Both the position numbers and the translations under genes were made by a program. A DNA stretch of 38,412 nt from a virus. The DNA lies in the IMG/VR virus record IMGVR_UViG_3300021957_000113, positions 1-38,412 of that record; one strand, given 5' to 3'. How positions within the stretch are numbered: position 1 is the first letter of the stretch; the number at the start of each line of letters is the position of its first letter. A model generated the notes under the pieces. The model saw nothing but the letters and a program-made list of their open reading frames with translations, searched no databases and was not told where the DNA came from. Positions 1 through 8,683 of the stretch are shown here, in pieces.

Positions 1-1
1 A

Positions 2-727
2 GGAGATCCAAATGCAGGGAGTACCCCTCCCCCAGCTTTTGATCTGATGTCAGACTCTCTTCCAGGAGGATCAACAGAAGATGATACTCCTAAAGAGGAA
101 GGCGGAAAAGAAAAAGGCGGTTTGGTAGAGTCTATTAAAAAACTTGATACCGCAACTCTTGCCTCTGCTTCCGCAGTTACTGGTTTATTGTCCGGGGTAC
201 TAAAGAATACAAAAGCAGGAGAATTTTTAGCAAAAGTGACACAAACTTTACAGCTCGCTACAGTTTTACAGACTCTTTGGGACAAAACATTTGGTGTCAA
301 AAAGGTTGTTACAGATACTGCAAATACTGCAGCTATCGTGGCTAATACCGCGGCACTAACAGTGAGTTCAGTAACTGGACGTAATGGCGGCATATTTTCA
401 AATGGGTCAGTAGTTCAAGGATATTCAATGGGCGGGGTTGCTAGAGGATCCACTTCAGGCTATCCAGCTACGCTTCACGGAACAGAAGCTGTAGTTCCCT
501 TACCAAACGGAAAATCAATACCTGTAGAGATGGGTAAAGGTATGGGGGATACTAATAATGTTCAAGTAGGGGTTACTATTAATAATGACGGCTCATCTAA
601 TACTAGCACAGAACAAGATAGCAAGCAAGGTTCAGACTTAGGGAAACGAATTGCGATTGCAATTCAATCAGAACTTCAGAACCAAAAAAGACCAGGAGGG
701 ATTCTTAGCCCATTCGGAGGAGGGTAA
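2..727 (+). CDS. H: Tail tape measure protein, C-terminal part (5' end outside window)
   Basis: The reading frame is open from base 2 with no stop before the first ATG at 47, so this is the 3' end of a longer gene and not a 226-aa protein. The visible part has a Pro/Gly/Lys/Glu-rich linker, then a hydrophobic Ala/Thr-rich helical stretch (around LASASAVTGLLSGVL and ANTAAIVANTAALTV). It ends in the Gly-rich tail common in lambda-gpH-type tape measures, with GGIFSNGSVVQGYSMGGVA followed by HGTEAVVPLPNGKSIPVEM. Family knowledge: the protein sets tail length and is ejected during DNA entry. Position directly before gpM-like genes fits lambda order. The stop overlaps the next ATG (TAATG at 725-729), suggesting translational coupling. 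Confidence 0.88.
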   Translation, partial: GDPNAGSTPPPAFDLMSDSLPGGSTEDDTPKEEGGKEKGGLVESIKKLDTATLASASAVTGLLSGVLKNTKAGEFLAKVTQTLQLATVLQTLWDKTFGVKKVVTDTANTAAIVANTAALTVSSVTGRNGGIFSNGSVVQGYSMGGVARGSTSGYPATLHGTEAVVPLPNGKSIPVEMGKGMGDTNNVQVGVTINNDGSSNTSTEQDSKQGSDLGKRIAIAIQSELQNQKRPGGILSPFGGG

Positions 728-2481
728 TGGCTCTAGGATTTTTAGACTTACTTAGTACTCGTGTAGTACCCGATAAAAACTTTAAAAAGTCAGTAGAACC
801 TATTTACTCTTTAGTGTCTCATGGAGAGGGGTATGAAAGTAGGATCTCTGTAGGAACAAATAGTTTTAAAGAAACCTATCAACTAACTTTTACTAATAGA
901 TCTATAGGTGAGATAGAAAGAATTACAGGGTTTATTAATGAGAGGGAGAAGTATAAAAACTTTGTTTTTACAGTCCCCGACAGTAACGAAATATCAGGCG
1001 AAAAAGATTTAATAGTATACTGTGAAGGATACTCTAGAACATATGTAACAGATACTATAGGCTCGCTATCCTGCACCTTTATAAGAGTTTTCGAAGAGGA
1101 CAGCGCTTTATCCTCCGCCACTATATTAAACAGCAGTATCATTTTAGATGAAGGAGTTTCTGAAGTAATAAATGTCTCTACGTCTCAAAGAGGGGCAGAG
1201 ACTTTATATTGGACTTTAGACGGGGCTACAACCGCAGATTTTACTGCAGTAAGTGGTTCATTTTCAACAGGGGGCTCAATATCTACTGCTTCAGGTTCCT
1301 TTAGTATAGAAACTTTAAATGATACTACAACAGAAGGCGGAGAAGCATACACACTTAGTATCAGAACTGGCTCAACTGGAGGGCCAGTAATAGCAAGTAA
1401 ACAAGTACAGGTAATCGATACATCTAGAACTCCTCCCGCGTTTAATTGGACGAATAATAATGGGATTCCTATTACAGAAGTAACAACTCTTAAACAGTCT
1501 ACTGTTGAGATTGCTGCTAAGACTACTAACTTCGATAATAGTGAGCTTTTATATTGGAACTTTGATACGTCCTCTGGTAGTTACTTTCCTAGCTTAGGAT
1601 CACTAAAACTAGTGGGAACTTTCGCAGAGAGTTTGGCAAATCTTAGTCTTACCTCCACTGTTATAACAGAGCCAAAAACGGATATTATAACATTACGAAG
1701 AAATAGTATTTCAGGGCCAGTATTAGATACTATAACTATTTTAACTTTTCCTTTTATAGGAAGAAGGTTAGTAGACTCAAACGGTATAGAGCAACTATTT
1801 TTTAGGCTGTCCGACTTATCTAGCCCTGAGTATGTTCTTGATATGTATTGTACAGGAGTGGGAGTACCTGTAGAGCTTTTATATTGGACTATAGAAGGCG
1901 CAAGTCAAGGAGTAGACTTTGATTTTGTAGCCGGAAGTTTTACTCCTACGGGCACTTCTTCTATAAATACAGGGACTTTCCAACTAGTAGGAGTAGCCAC
2001 TGAAGATGCAAAGTCTTTTACTATAAACATTAGAACAGACAGTGTTTCTGGGCCTATAGTAGCCTCCTCTCTTATTTTTATTGCAAACAGTGAGATTGGC
2101 ATATTTGCAAAGAGTGATACTACTACTAATCAGTCAATAAGTCAATTTGAGTCAACCTCTCTACTAAGTGGCTCTACAAGGTTGAGTCCTATAATAGCGG
2201 GGCCCTTTTCTGACGAGAATATTACAAATCAATCAATAGGGATATCCGAGGCTGCGTCATTATTATCAGGAGATATACAAAGACAAACTGTACTTATATT
2301 TAGTGGAGGGCTGGATACTACTACTAATCAGTCAATAAGTCAATTTGAGTCAACCTCTCTACTAAGCGGCTATATAAGGTTGCGTCCTATAATAGCGGGG
2401 CCCTTTTCTGACGAGAATATTACAAATCAATCAATAGGCATACAAGAATCGCTATCTGTATCAATTATAACTAGGAATTAA
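727..2481 (+). CDS. gpM-like minor tail protein fused to Calx-beta-like arms (copy 1)
   Basis: Residues 1 to about 125 match the lambda minor tail protein M family (Phage_min_tail): GFLDL start, SHGEGYESRIS, TYQLTFTNRS, VFTVPDSNE and CTFIRVFE. Lambda gpM is only about 109 aa; here some 460 residues follow. They form at least three Calx-beta-like repeats, each with LYW near its start and RTGS..GPV near its end (about 138-235, 250-340, 350-455). The C-terminal 120 residues hold a 66-residue repeat with SISQFESTSLLSG and SDENITNQSIG. The N-terminus is closely related to the 576-aa protein and more distantly to the short gpM at 13146. Inference: the gpM domain docks at the tail tip and the extension carries the giant protein encoded next. 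The start overlaps the tape-measure stop by one base. Confidence 0.8.
   Translation: MALGFLDLLSTRVVPDKNFKKSVEPIYSLVSHGEGYESRISVGTNSFKETYQLTFTNRSIGEIERITGFINEREKYKNFVFTVPDSNEISGEKDLIVYCEGYSRTYVTDTIGSLSCTFIRVFEEDSALSSATILNSSIILDEGVSEVINVSTSQRGAETLYWTLDGATTADFTAVSGSFSTGGSISTASGSFSIETLNDTTTEGGEAYTLSIRTGSTGGPVIASKQVQVIDTSRTPPAFNWTNNNGIPITEVTTLKQSTVEIAAKTTNFDNSELLYWNFDTSSGSYFPSLGSLKLVGTFAESLANLSLTSTVITEPKTDIITLRRNSISGPVLDTITILTFPFIGRRLVDSNGIEQLFFRLSDLSSPEYVLDMYCTGVGVPVELLYWTIEGASQGVDFDFVAGSFTPTGTSSINTGTFQLVGVATEDAKSFTINIRTDSVSGPIVASSLIFIANSEIGIFAKSDTTTNQSISQFESTSLLSGSTRLSPIIAGPFSDENITNQSIGISEAASLLSGDIQRQTVLIFSGGLDTTTNQSISQFESTSLLSGYIRLRPIIAGPFSDENITNQSIGIQESLSVSIITRN
2116..2240 (+). repeat. 125-bp direct repeat, unit 1
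   Basis: This unit and the one at 2314-2438 are 125 bp each and differ at four positions by eye. They are offset by 198 bp, exactly 66 codons, so the frame is kept. They encode the DTTTNQSISQFESTSLLSG...SDENITNQSIG motif of the 584-aa protein. Confidence 0.92.
2314..2438 (+). repeat. 125-bp direct repeat, unit 2
   Basis: Near-identical partner of 2116-2240 and in the same frame. The 73 bp between them encode a more degenerate spacer (ISEAASLLSGDIQ...) that itself echoes the repeat, which suggests an older internal duplication. Confidence 0.92.
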
Positions 2482-2484
2482 TTA

Positions 2485-5400
2485 ATGAATATAAAAGGTT
2501 ACGTGGATATTTCTCTCTACAATGTAGAAACTGGCGAGCTAGAGCACGAGGAAAAAACTTGGCATAATGCTGTGCTGAACTCAAATCTTTTCATGCAGTC
2601 CCCTTTTTATTGGGGTAGCATAGGCGGATTGTCATATACTTCTAAAAAGTTCGTGTATAATATAGTATGTGGTGATTCTTATATCTCAAGTATTGATAAA
2701 AACTCTTTTGCCTACCCTGGTAGGTGGTATTTTACGGTGAATTTGGTCGGTGCGACTGCCCTTACTCAAGACGCAGACTATAATTCCGTAACTATGAGAA
2801 TTGTTAAAAAGCTGGATCCACCGACTCAGGCCGCGATTAGGAATATTCATAGTGTTGGTCTTAGCTATGATTCGGTCTCTACTACTGCGTTTCTACCGTT
2901 TATAACCGTAGCCAGTAACCCTACTCCTGTTGTACAGTCCTCCAGTCAATTCGCTATAATTCAATATACAGTTGTAATTCAATTAGGCCAAAGAAATGAC
3001 TGGGCAACAGAGTGGCTGAGTGCTATACAGACGTCCTCAACATACAATATGACTATTACGAATACCGGAAATAACCATCTCAATGTCCCTGGAGGCTTCA
3101 ATTATAGTACTTCAGTATCTGGTGGCTATCCAGTATCACTTTGGGCCGGCAGAACAGGTGCTTATAGAAACTGGGAAACGTGGTCCGGAGGTCATTTTTA
3201 CCCTAGAAGAAACCAGCCAATACTTTCCTGGACTGGTACTGACATTGCTAATAAACCAAACTCATTTGGATTTGTAACCTTTCAAAACGACCAGGAATTT
3301 TCTGGACAAGATAACGAGAACTACCGAGCGTGGGACCAACTAGGTTTTCATAAACTCGAACTTCCAATTGGATATGGAGGAGCTAGTTATGAGGGCCATA
3401 TAACTGGTTTTGTAGCGGGCGAAACTAGTCCAGGAGGTATAGTACATAATCCAGCAAGACTATTATCCGTAGGAGAAAACAAGACTCAAAATTATTATGG
3501 AAAAGTCAATAGCCCTACTGTACCTTTTTTCCTGGTAACCGAGTTGCCCTCTACTTCGGCGACTATTACCTTGGATACCTCTTTATATGACCCTAAGTAC
3601 CATGAGTTTTGGAAAATAGACTTTGGGGGCTCTACTGGCGGAGTGGGTACCGCTGAGTACTCTTTTATGAAACGCTACATTTCTAGCTTTGATGGAAATA
3701 CCTTCACCCCTAAGCTAATGAGCCACAATATAAAAAGCATAAATGGCGCGAACGGCAGTACTGAAAAATCCGCAGCAACCCAGCATAATGAAGTGACAAT
3801 CAACGGTACCAACATCCTTAAGTGGAGAGGTCCGCTTAGTCGTTTGGATGGCTATGAAGATTATGACACTAGCAACTCCAATAAGATTGGGTTATCGGGC
3901 CTCAGCACTGATTTCTTGATAAATAAAAATTGGGAAGGTAATATGCCTATAAGAATGTTTCCAGGGGATGATAGATATACTTATAATGTAACCCAAAAAG
4001 AAATAGTATTGTTAAGCTGGTTGAATGAGGAAATTATTAGAATTAATGTAATTAACTACCCCTCGTTCTCTCCTTCTAATATTTCAGGGTATGACTACGA
4101 TGAAGTATCTGATACTTTTTGGATTTCTTGCACAGACACGGGAATCTGGTCTGTATCGACTCCTTTAGGGTCTCCTAGTATAACTAACCATAACGTAGCA
4201 GGTCTTTCGAATGTTACCACCACCACTGAAAATAAAGCGTATACTTTAGATCTGGGAATAAATTTAGGCTCTTTTAGAACTGTTTGGGCTATGATCGAAG
4301 GTGCTTTAGTTAAGTCTACTGATAATGGGAGTACGTGGTCAGCTTACGATAGCACGAGTACAGGAGGCGTGTCCTTTACACAGACCAATATAGAAGCTCA
4401 ATGGAGCGTTACTATTGGTCTAAAAGCAGATAAAAATACAGACGGTAGACTATTGATATTTTATGCGGATGACCCTACAGGAACAGCGGCCAACTTATAT
4501 AGTATCAATTTTCCGAACAAGACTAGGCTAGTTACAACGGGAGCCACTTGGTGGAGCAGTCTTAATGATTGTACTAATTTATCCCCAACTAGTTCTAGTT
4601 TTAATTTATTTTATGAGAAAGCAAGCCCCGGCGCTAGTTCTACATTTTATAGTTTTGCTATACGTTATGAGTACACTACGTTTAATGATGCACTCGCAGA
4701 TACTCATGATATGAGCCTGATGAGAAGACTTTTTAGGTTTACTTACGGAGTGGGTAAGGCCCAGTCTACTTGGTGGATAGTAAGTTACGCTGAAGACGGC
4801 ACTCAGTCGGTTCCTGCGGGCTATGTGCCTCGGCAACTTTTTTTTGAAAGACAGCTCGGAGCTTCCCCAAGTGTTTTTGGTCAGTTTTCAAATCCAGAAA
4901 TAAAATATGTATCATCGGGCAGATCTGGCGGGCAATCGGCTTATGGAACGTTAAGAACAAGTGCTTTTAACTGGTTTCCTACACAGAGCCCAGCTCTTAA
5001 AACTGACCCTTGGTCGGTACCTTATGAGACTGTAGATGACGATAATAATGATGTACTACTAGTAGGTACCTCTTACAACGAGACTGTAACCGGTGCGGCC
5101 CCGGCTGCACCAGCCCGAGGGTTCTGGTTATTTAGATTTTCTACCGGATTAATTGCTCAACTCTCTGAAGAACTCTACTACTACCATTGGTATATTGGAA
5201 AAGGGTTGAGGTTTAATGGCGACGAGTATTCTCAGGTAGGGGATCAATATTATGGGTGGGATCCAGCCAATAGCATGATCAGTGAGATTTATGAAAGATA
5301 CGTATGGACAGGGTCAATCTGGAGACTAAGAACTAGTGACGCAGACCCTCTAACTTTAAAACCTACTCACTCTGGGACTGAACCTCTAATTGACGGGGCC

Positions 5401-6948
5401 ACTATTTCTTTTGATGACGATCTTGGGTCCTCCTCTTATACTTCAGGAGAGAGTATATCTGCCGTCGTATGCGATGGGATTATGAATGACCTTGCCGTAG
5501 GACTTACTACATACTACAGTGGTAAGAGTACTTACCCAAATGAATTTGTTAAAGAAGTAACAGGAGGAGTAATAGCTCAAAATAATCCTGGAAAGTTGGT
5601 TCCTTGGTGTTACCCCGCGGAGAGTTATAATGAAGAGCAGCACAACGTTAATAACCCCACACCCACTGCAGGCACCTTTAATACAGGTAGTTTTTTTAAT
5701 AATCGTTTTCTTGGTACTTATGGTATCAGTTCAGATTCTGTGGGGGGAGTACCAATCAATACTGGCTTCCTTTATAATCAGGGAGGTTTTCAGTCTTCAT
5801 CGTACCCGTACTACACTAAATTTAGGCTCAACACCAGTCAAACTGGGGTATCGTATAATGGGCCTGTTTCCGGAAGATATCTTTCAAATAGAATGTTAAC
5901 TACTGATGCCTTTTCGGGGGATTTTCTTCTAACTTCTTCTATTCTTGAGCCAAAGGCTGCAAATACCACTGTTCAGCCGTCGGACTTCTTGTTTTTTAAT
6001 ACTACTAACCCTTCAGTATCTCCCCCTACTACAGGATATAATATTGAATACGCTTATGGTTTAGCAGACGCAACTACATTTACAGACGGTCTTAGCCCCT
6101 CTACTTCAAACACTAACTGCTCAAGCTTTTCAGATATAAACTATGGGTTTAAGTTTAGAATGGCTGATAACTACGCGACTTTATTAGGTAAAGCTGGAGA
6201 ACCTACTACCTTCAGTTTTCAAACTACGGGAGATACGGGAGACACTTTGTATTACTCCCTTAGTAGTTGCCCTATAGTTATAGAAATTATTGAAGCAGGG
6301 GTTGTTAAACATACTATATCGGGAGAGACTGTAGGAAGTGTCTCACAACAAGCGGCTTCCGGTAATTTTGGCACAATTAGAGATCATGAACTTAATACAG
6401 GCACTGTCGGCTCTTCGATGTTCAAAAGTGGTGTGCTTACTCAAATGCAGTTTGGTAGAACGTTTCCTTTATTAACTCCTTGTGGTCTCAAAATAAAAAG
6501 AGTTGGTACCACTCTTTCTTACGAGTTCAGGGGACAGACAGTTTATACTTCTCTCGTCTCTAGCACTGAATCCTTAGTGCTTGTTGACTTTAGGTTTCAA
6601 AGGTTTTATAGTGGTATTGGTGAATTAAAAGATCGATATTCTTCTAGTTCGACCATACATGACATACAAATAGATGCGGGTAATGATTACTGGGTACAAG
6701 TGGGCACTTCTGGATCAGGCAACGGAATTTTTAACCCTGATTTTCTTTTTCTTCAAGTAGCCAATAGACAAGCTTTCTCAATAAAACTCGATGGTGTAGA
6801 GGCGGATGTAGTAGAATTAGATGACGCACAGACTCTAGTCGCGGGACAAGTATCCGTTTACCCTAGATCAGGCCTTATTCGCTGCGCAGCAGCAGACGCG
6901 GGTAAAACAGTTACTGTAAATATTCCCTGCGCGTACTTAGAGCAATAA
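2485..6948 (+). CDS. Giant putative tail fibre/receptor-binding protein (copy 1)
   Basis: A 1487-aa protein. The N-terminal 35 residues (MNIKGYVDISLYNVETGEL...) have the short beta segment often seen at the start of phage fibre proteins. Around residues 535-620 are propeller-like features: YDYDEVSDTFWISCTDTGIWSV and an Asp-box, STDNGSTW, at 611-618. The C-terminal part has RVGTTLSYEFRGQTVYTS (about 1334-1352), typical of concanavalin-like lectin folds in phage fibres. It ends in a conserved beta module (GLIRCAAADAGKTVTVNIPC). It aligns throughout with the 1486-aa protein. A shadow of AGGA precedes the ATG, three bases after the previous stop. Role is inferred: binding of surface glycan. No enzymatic residue set was recognised, so hydrolase activity is not claimed. 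Confidence 0.72.
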   Translation: MNIKGYVDISLYNVETGELEHEEKTWHNAVLNSNLFMQSPFYWGSIGGLSYTSKKFVYNIVCGDSYISSIDKNSFAYPGRWYFTVNLVGATALTQDADYNSVTMRIVKKLDPPTQAAIRNIHSVGLSYDSVSTTAFLPFITVASNPTPVVQSSSQFAIIQYTVVIQLGQRNDWATEWLSAIQTSSTYNMTITNTGNNHLNVPGGFNYSTSVSGGYPVSLWAGRTGAYRNWETWSGGHFYPRRNQPILSWTGTDIANKPNSFGFVTFQNDQEFSGQDNENYRAWDQLGFHKLELPIGYGGASYEGHITGFVAGETSPGGIVHNPARLLSVGENKTQNYYGKVNSPTVPFFLVTELPSTSATITLDTSLYDPKYHEFWKIDFGGSTGGVGTAEYSFMKRYISSFDGNTFTPKLMSHNIKSINGANGSTEKSAATQHNEVTINGTNILKWRGPLSRLDGYEDYDTSNSNKIGLSGLSTDFLINKNWEGNMPIRMFPGDDRYTYNVTQKEIVLLSWLNEEIIRINVINYPSFSPSNISGYDYDEVSDTFWISCTDTGIWSVSTPLGSPSITNHNVAGLSNVTTTTENKAYTLDLGINLGSFRTVWAMIEGALVKSTDNGSTWSAYDSTSTGGVSFTQTNIEAQWSVTIGLKADKNTDGRLLIFYADDPTGTAANLYSINFPNKTRLVTTGATWWSSLNDCTNLSPTSSSFNLFYEKASPGASSTFYSFAIRYEYTTFNDALADTHDMSLMRRLFRFTYGVGKAQSTWWIVSYAEDGTQSVPAGYVPRQLFFERQLGASPSVFGQFSNPEIKYVSSGRSGGQSAYGTLRTSAFNWFPTQSPALKTDPWSVPYETVDDDNNDVLLVGTSYNETVTGAAPAAPARGFWLFRFSTGLIAQLSEELYYYHWYIGKGLRFNGDEYSQVGDQYYGWDPANSMISEIYERYVWTGSIWRLRTSDADPLTLKPTHSGTEPLIDGATISFDDDLGSSSYTSGESISAVVCDGIMNDLAVGLTTYYSGKSTYPNEFVKEVTGGVIAQNNPGKLVPWCYPAESYNEEQHNVNNPTPTAGTFNTGSFFNNRFLGTYGISSDSVGGVPINTGFLYNQGGFQSSSYPYYTKFRLNTSQTGVSYNGPVSGRYLSNRMLTTDAFSGDFLLTSSILEPKAANTTVQPSDFLFFNTTNPSVSPPTTGYNIEYAYGLADATTFTDGLSPSTSNTNCSSFSDINYGFKFRMADNYATLLGKAGEPTTFSFQTTGDTGDTLYYSLSSCPIVIEIIEAGVVKHTISGETVGSVSQQAASGNFGTIRDHELNTGTVGSSMFKSGVLTQMQFGRTFPLLTPCGLKIKRVGTTLSYEFRGQTVYTSLVSSTESLVLVDFRFQRFYSGIGELKDRYSSSSTIHDIQIDAGNDYWVQVGTSGSGNGIFNPDFLFLQVANRQAFSIKLDGVEADVVELDDAQTLVAGQVSVYPRSGLIRCAAADAGKTVTVNIPCAYLEQ

Positions 6949-6949
6949 C

Positions 6950-8680
6950 ATGACAGTAGGATTTCTAGACTTAACTTCGACCCTTGTGGTGCCGGACAGA
7001 AACATAAAAAAGAATATAAAACCTTTATATTCTGTTATGTCTTTTGGTGACGGCTACGAAAACAGATTATCTCTAGGAACAGATGGTAGAGAGGAAACTT
7101 ATAATTTAACTTTTAATAATAGACCTATTGAAGAAATTACTGCGATAACCGGGTTTTTTGCTGATAGGTCTAAGTATAGAACTTTCGATTTCACTATTCC
7201 AGACAGTAATGAAATATCAGGTGAGAAAACTATTGTAGTATATTGCGATAACTATACTACTACGTATTTCAACGCAGATGTCGGTTCGGTAACTGCCCAG
7301 TTCGTAAGAGTATTTGAGTTAGTATCGGGAACTTCCGGAGTTAATATAAATAACCCTAACTTCTCTATGAATGAGGGCCAGACGAAAGTAGTAAATATAA
7401 GTAGCTTGGAGAGAGGACCAGAAATATTGTATTGGACTCTCGATGACGGAGCGTCCTTAGCAGACTTTGTAGAAGTGTCAGGGTCTTTTACTACTTCGGG
7501 AACCTTAACTCTGGCCTCAGGCAGTTTTCAGATAAGTACTTTGGCTGACGTAACAACAGAAGCGACCGAGCAATTTACATTACGAGTTAGATCGGGTTCT
7601 ATTGGTGGGCCGACATTAGACCAAATACTAGTAACGGTACAAGACACCTCCAGAGGTCCAGAGACGTTTAGCTTAGTAGATAATGTTGGCGCGGATTTGA
7701 CCGACGTGTTTATTCTAAAAAATACTTCAACAACTATATATGTCGAAGTATTAAATTATGAGCCCGTCAATGACTTGTATTGGTCTTTAGAAAACGGAAA
7801 TGGAGTAGTCACTCCTTCTACTGGAGTTATTAACTTAACAGGGAATTTCGCGTCTAGTACGGGTAATTTTTCTGTAAATGGTGCTGATATACTTTCGGAT
7901 CAAGTTCGTGTTTTACAACTAAGAAAAGATAGTGTAGCTGGCCCTATAGTTGATACTTTGAATCTTACTGTTCTTCTAGCCGCCGGGGGACAACTGACAA
8001 ACAGCCTATATCAACCAGTAGCTTCTTACTCAATAGGACCAAACAGTAGCCCAGAATTTATAATTACTGCTTACTTTAAGGGTACTTTTCTTCCTATTGA
8101 ACAAATTTATTGGACTATAGAGGGAGCTACGGCAGGGGTAGACTTTGTACTTGTACAGGGAACCTTCTTACCAGTAGGAAATGATATTAGCTCTACAGGA
8201 AGCTTTCAACTTGAAAAAGCTGTTCCTTCTCCGGAGTCTATTGAATACTGGGTATTAAACATTCGTACGACAGGCTATACGGGGCCTATTTTAGACACGG
8301 TAGACTTAGTTGTAGAGACATCAGGAACGCTGCTTCCGAGTATACTACCAGAAAGCATTACTCTGAGGGCCGATACAGACTTTACAGCCAGGATCAATGA
8401 TGCAATTCGTCTTCGATCTGTACCTGTTGCAGCTAACGAGTCCCTAATTATTTTTGGTACTGTTGATCAAAAGGCTCTAACTGAAACAGACATTACAAGA
8501 AACGAGCCCAAGCTCCTTAAACAGACCGAATCCTTAACTCTATCAGGAACTAACTTGGTAGAAGCAGAAATAAACAATGTTGTACGATTAGATACTATCG
8601 CTACAGCTCAAACAGAAACAGTGCAATTACAAGGTAAAACTACCTTTTCCGCGCAAATTAATAATATAACTAGGACATAA
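6950..8680 (+). CDS. gpM-like minor tail protein fused to Calx-beta-like arms (copy 2)
   Basis: Paralogue of the 584-aa protein at 727. Residues 1 to about 125 are again gpM-like (GFLDLTSTLVVPDRN, SFGDGYENRLSLG, TYNLTFNNRP, FTIPDSNEISGEK, FVRVFE). They are roughly 60% identical to copy 1 by eye. Calx-beta-like units follow, with LYWTLDDGASLADF, DLYWSLENGNG and IYWTIEGATAGVDF, each closing with a R.GS..GP element. The C-terminal 110 residues carry a short repeat of the form ESLxLxG...AxINxxxRL. It differs in sequence from the 66-residue repeat of copy 1, which may give each arm its own fibre partner (inference). There is one base between the previous stop and this ATG, and the Shine-Dalgarno is weak (GAGC). 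Confidence 0.8.
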   Translation: MTVGFLDLTSTLVVPDRNIKKNIKPLYSVMSFGDGYENRLSLGTDGREETYNLTFNNRPIEEITAITGFFADRSKYRTFDFTIPDSNEISGEKTIVVYCDNYTTTYFNADVGSVTAQFVRVFELVSGTSGVNINNPNFSMNEGQTKVVNISSLERGPEILYWTLDDGASLADFVEVSGSFTTSGTLTLASGSFQISTLADVTTEATEQFTLRVRSGSIGGPTLDQILVTVQDTSRGPETFSLVDNVGADLTDVFILKNTSTTIYVEVLNYEPVNDLYWSLENGNGVVTPSTGVINLTGNFASSTGNFSVNGADILSDQVRVLQLRKDSVAGPIVDTLNLTVLLAAGGQLTNSLYQPVASYSIGPNSSPEFIITAYFKGTFLPIEQIYWTIEGATAGVDFVLVQGTFLPVGNDISSTGSFQLEKAVPSPESIEYWVLNIRTTGYTGPILDTVDLVVETSGTLLPSILPESITLRADTDFTARINDAIRLRSVPVAANESLIIFGTVDQKALTETDITRNEPKLLKQTESLTLSGTNLVEAEINNVVRLDTIATAQTETVQLQGKTTFSAQINNITRT

Positions 8681-8683
8681 TCT

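Larger units (their letters stand above)
727..6948 (+). repeat. Copy 1 of a tandemly duplicated two-gene tail cassette
   Basis: This unit holds a 584-aa gpM-fusion gene and a 1487-aa giant fibre gene. The next unit (6950-13144) holds a 576-aa and a 1486-aa gene in the same order, and the proteins align along their length. The copies are diverged at DNA level, so the duplication is old. Some blocks stay nearly identical, for example the one encoding WTGSIWRLRTSDADPLTLK. See the two gene entries for details. Confidence 0.85.

Noticed and set aside
47-727. Independent 226-aa gene beginning at ATG 47
   Set aside because: The frame is open upstream to base 2 and the sequence is the typical C-terminal end of a tape-measure protein, so it is a truncated longer gene.
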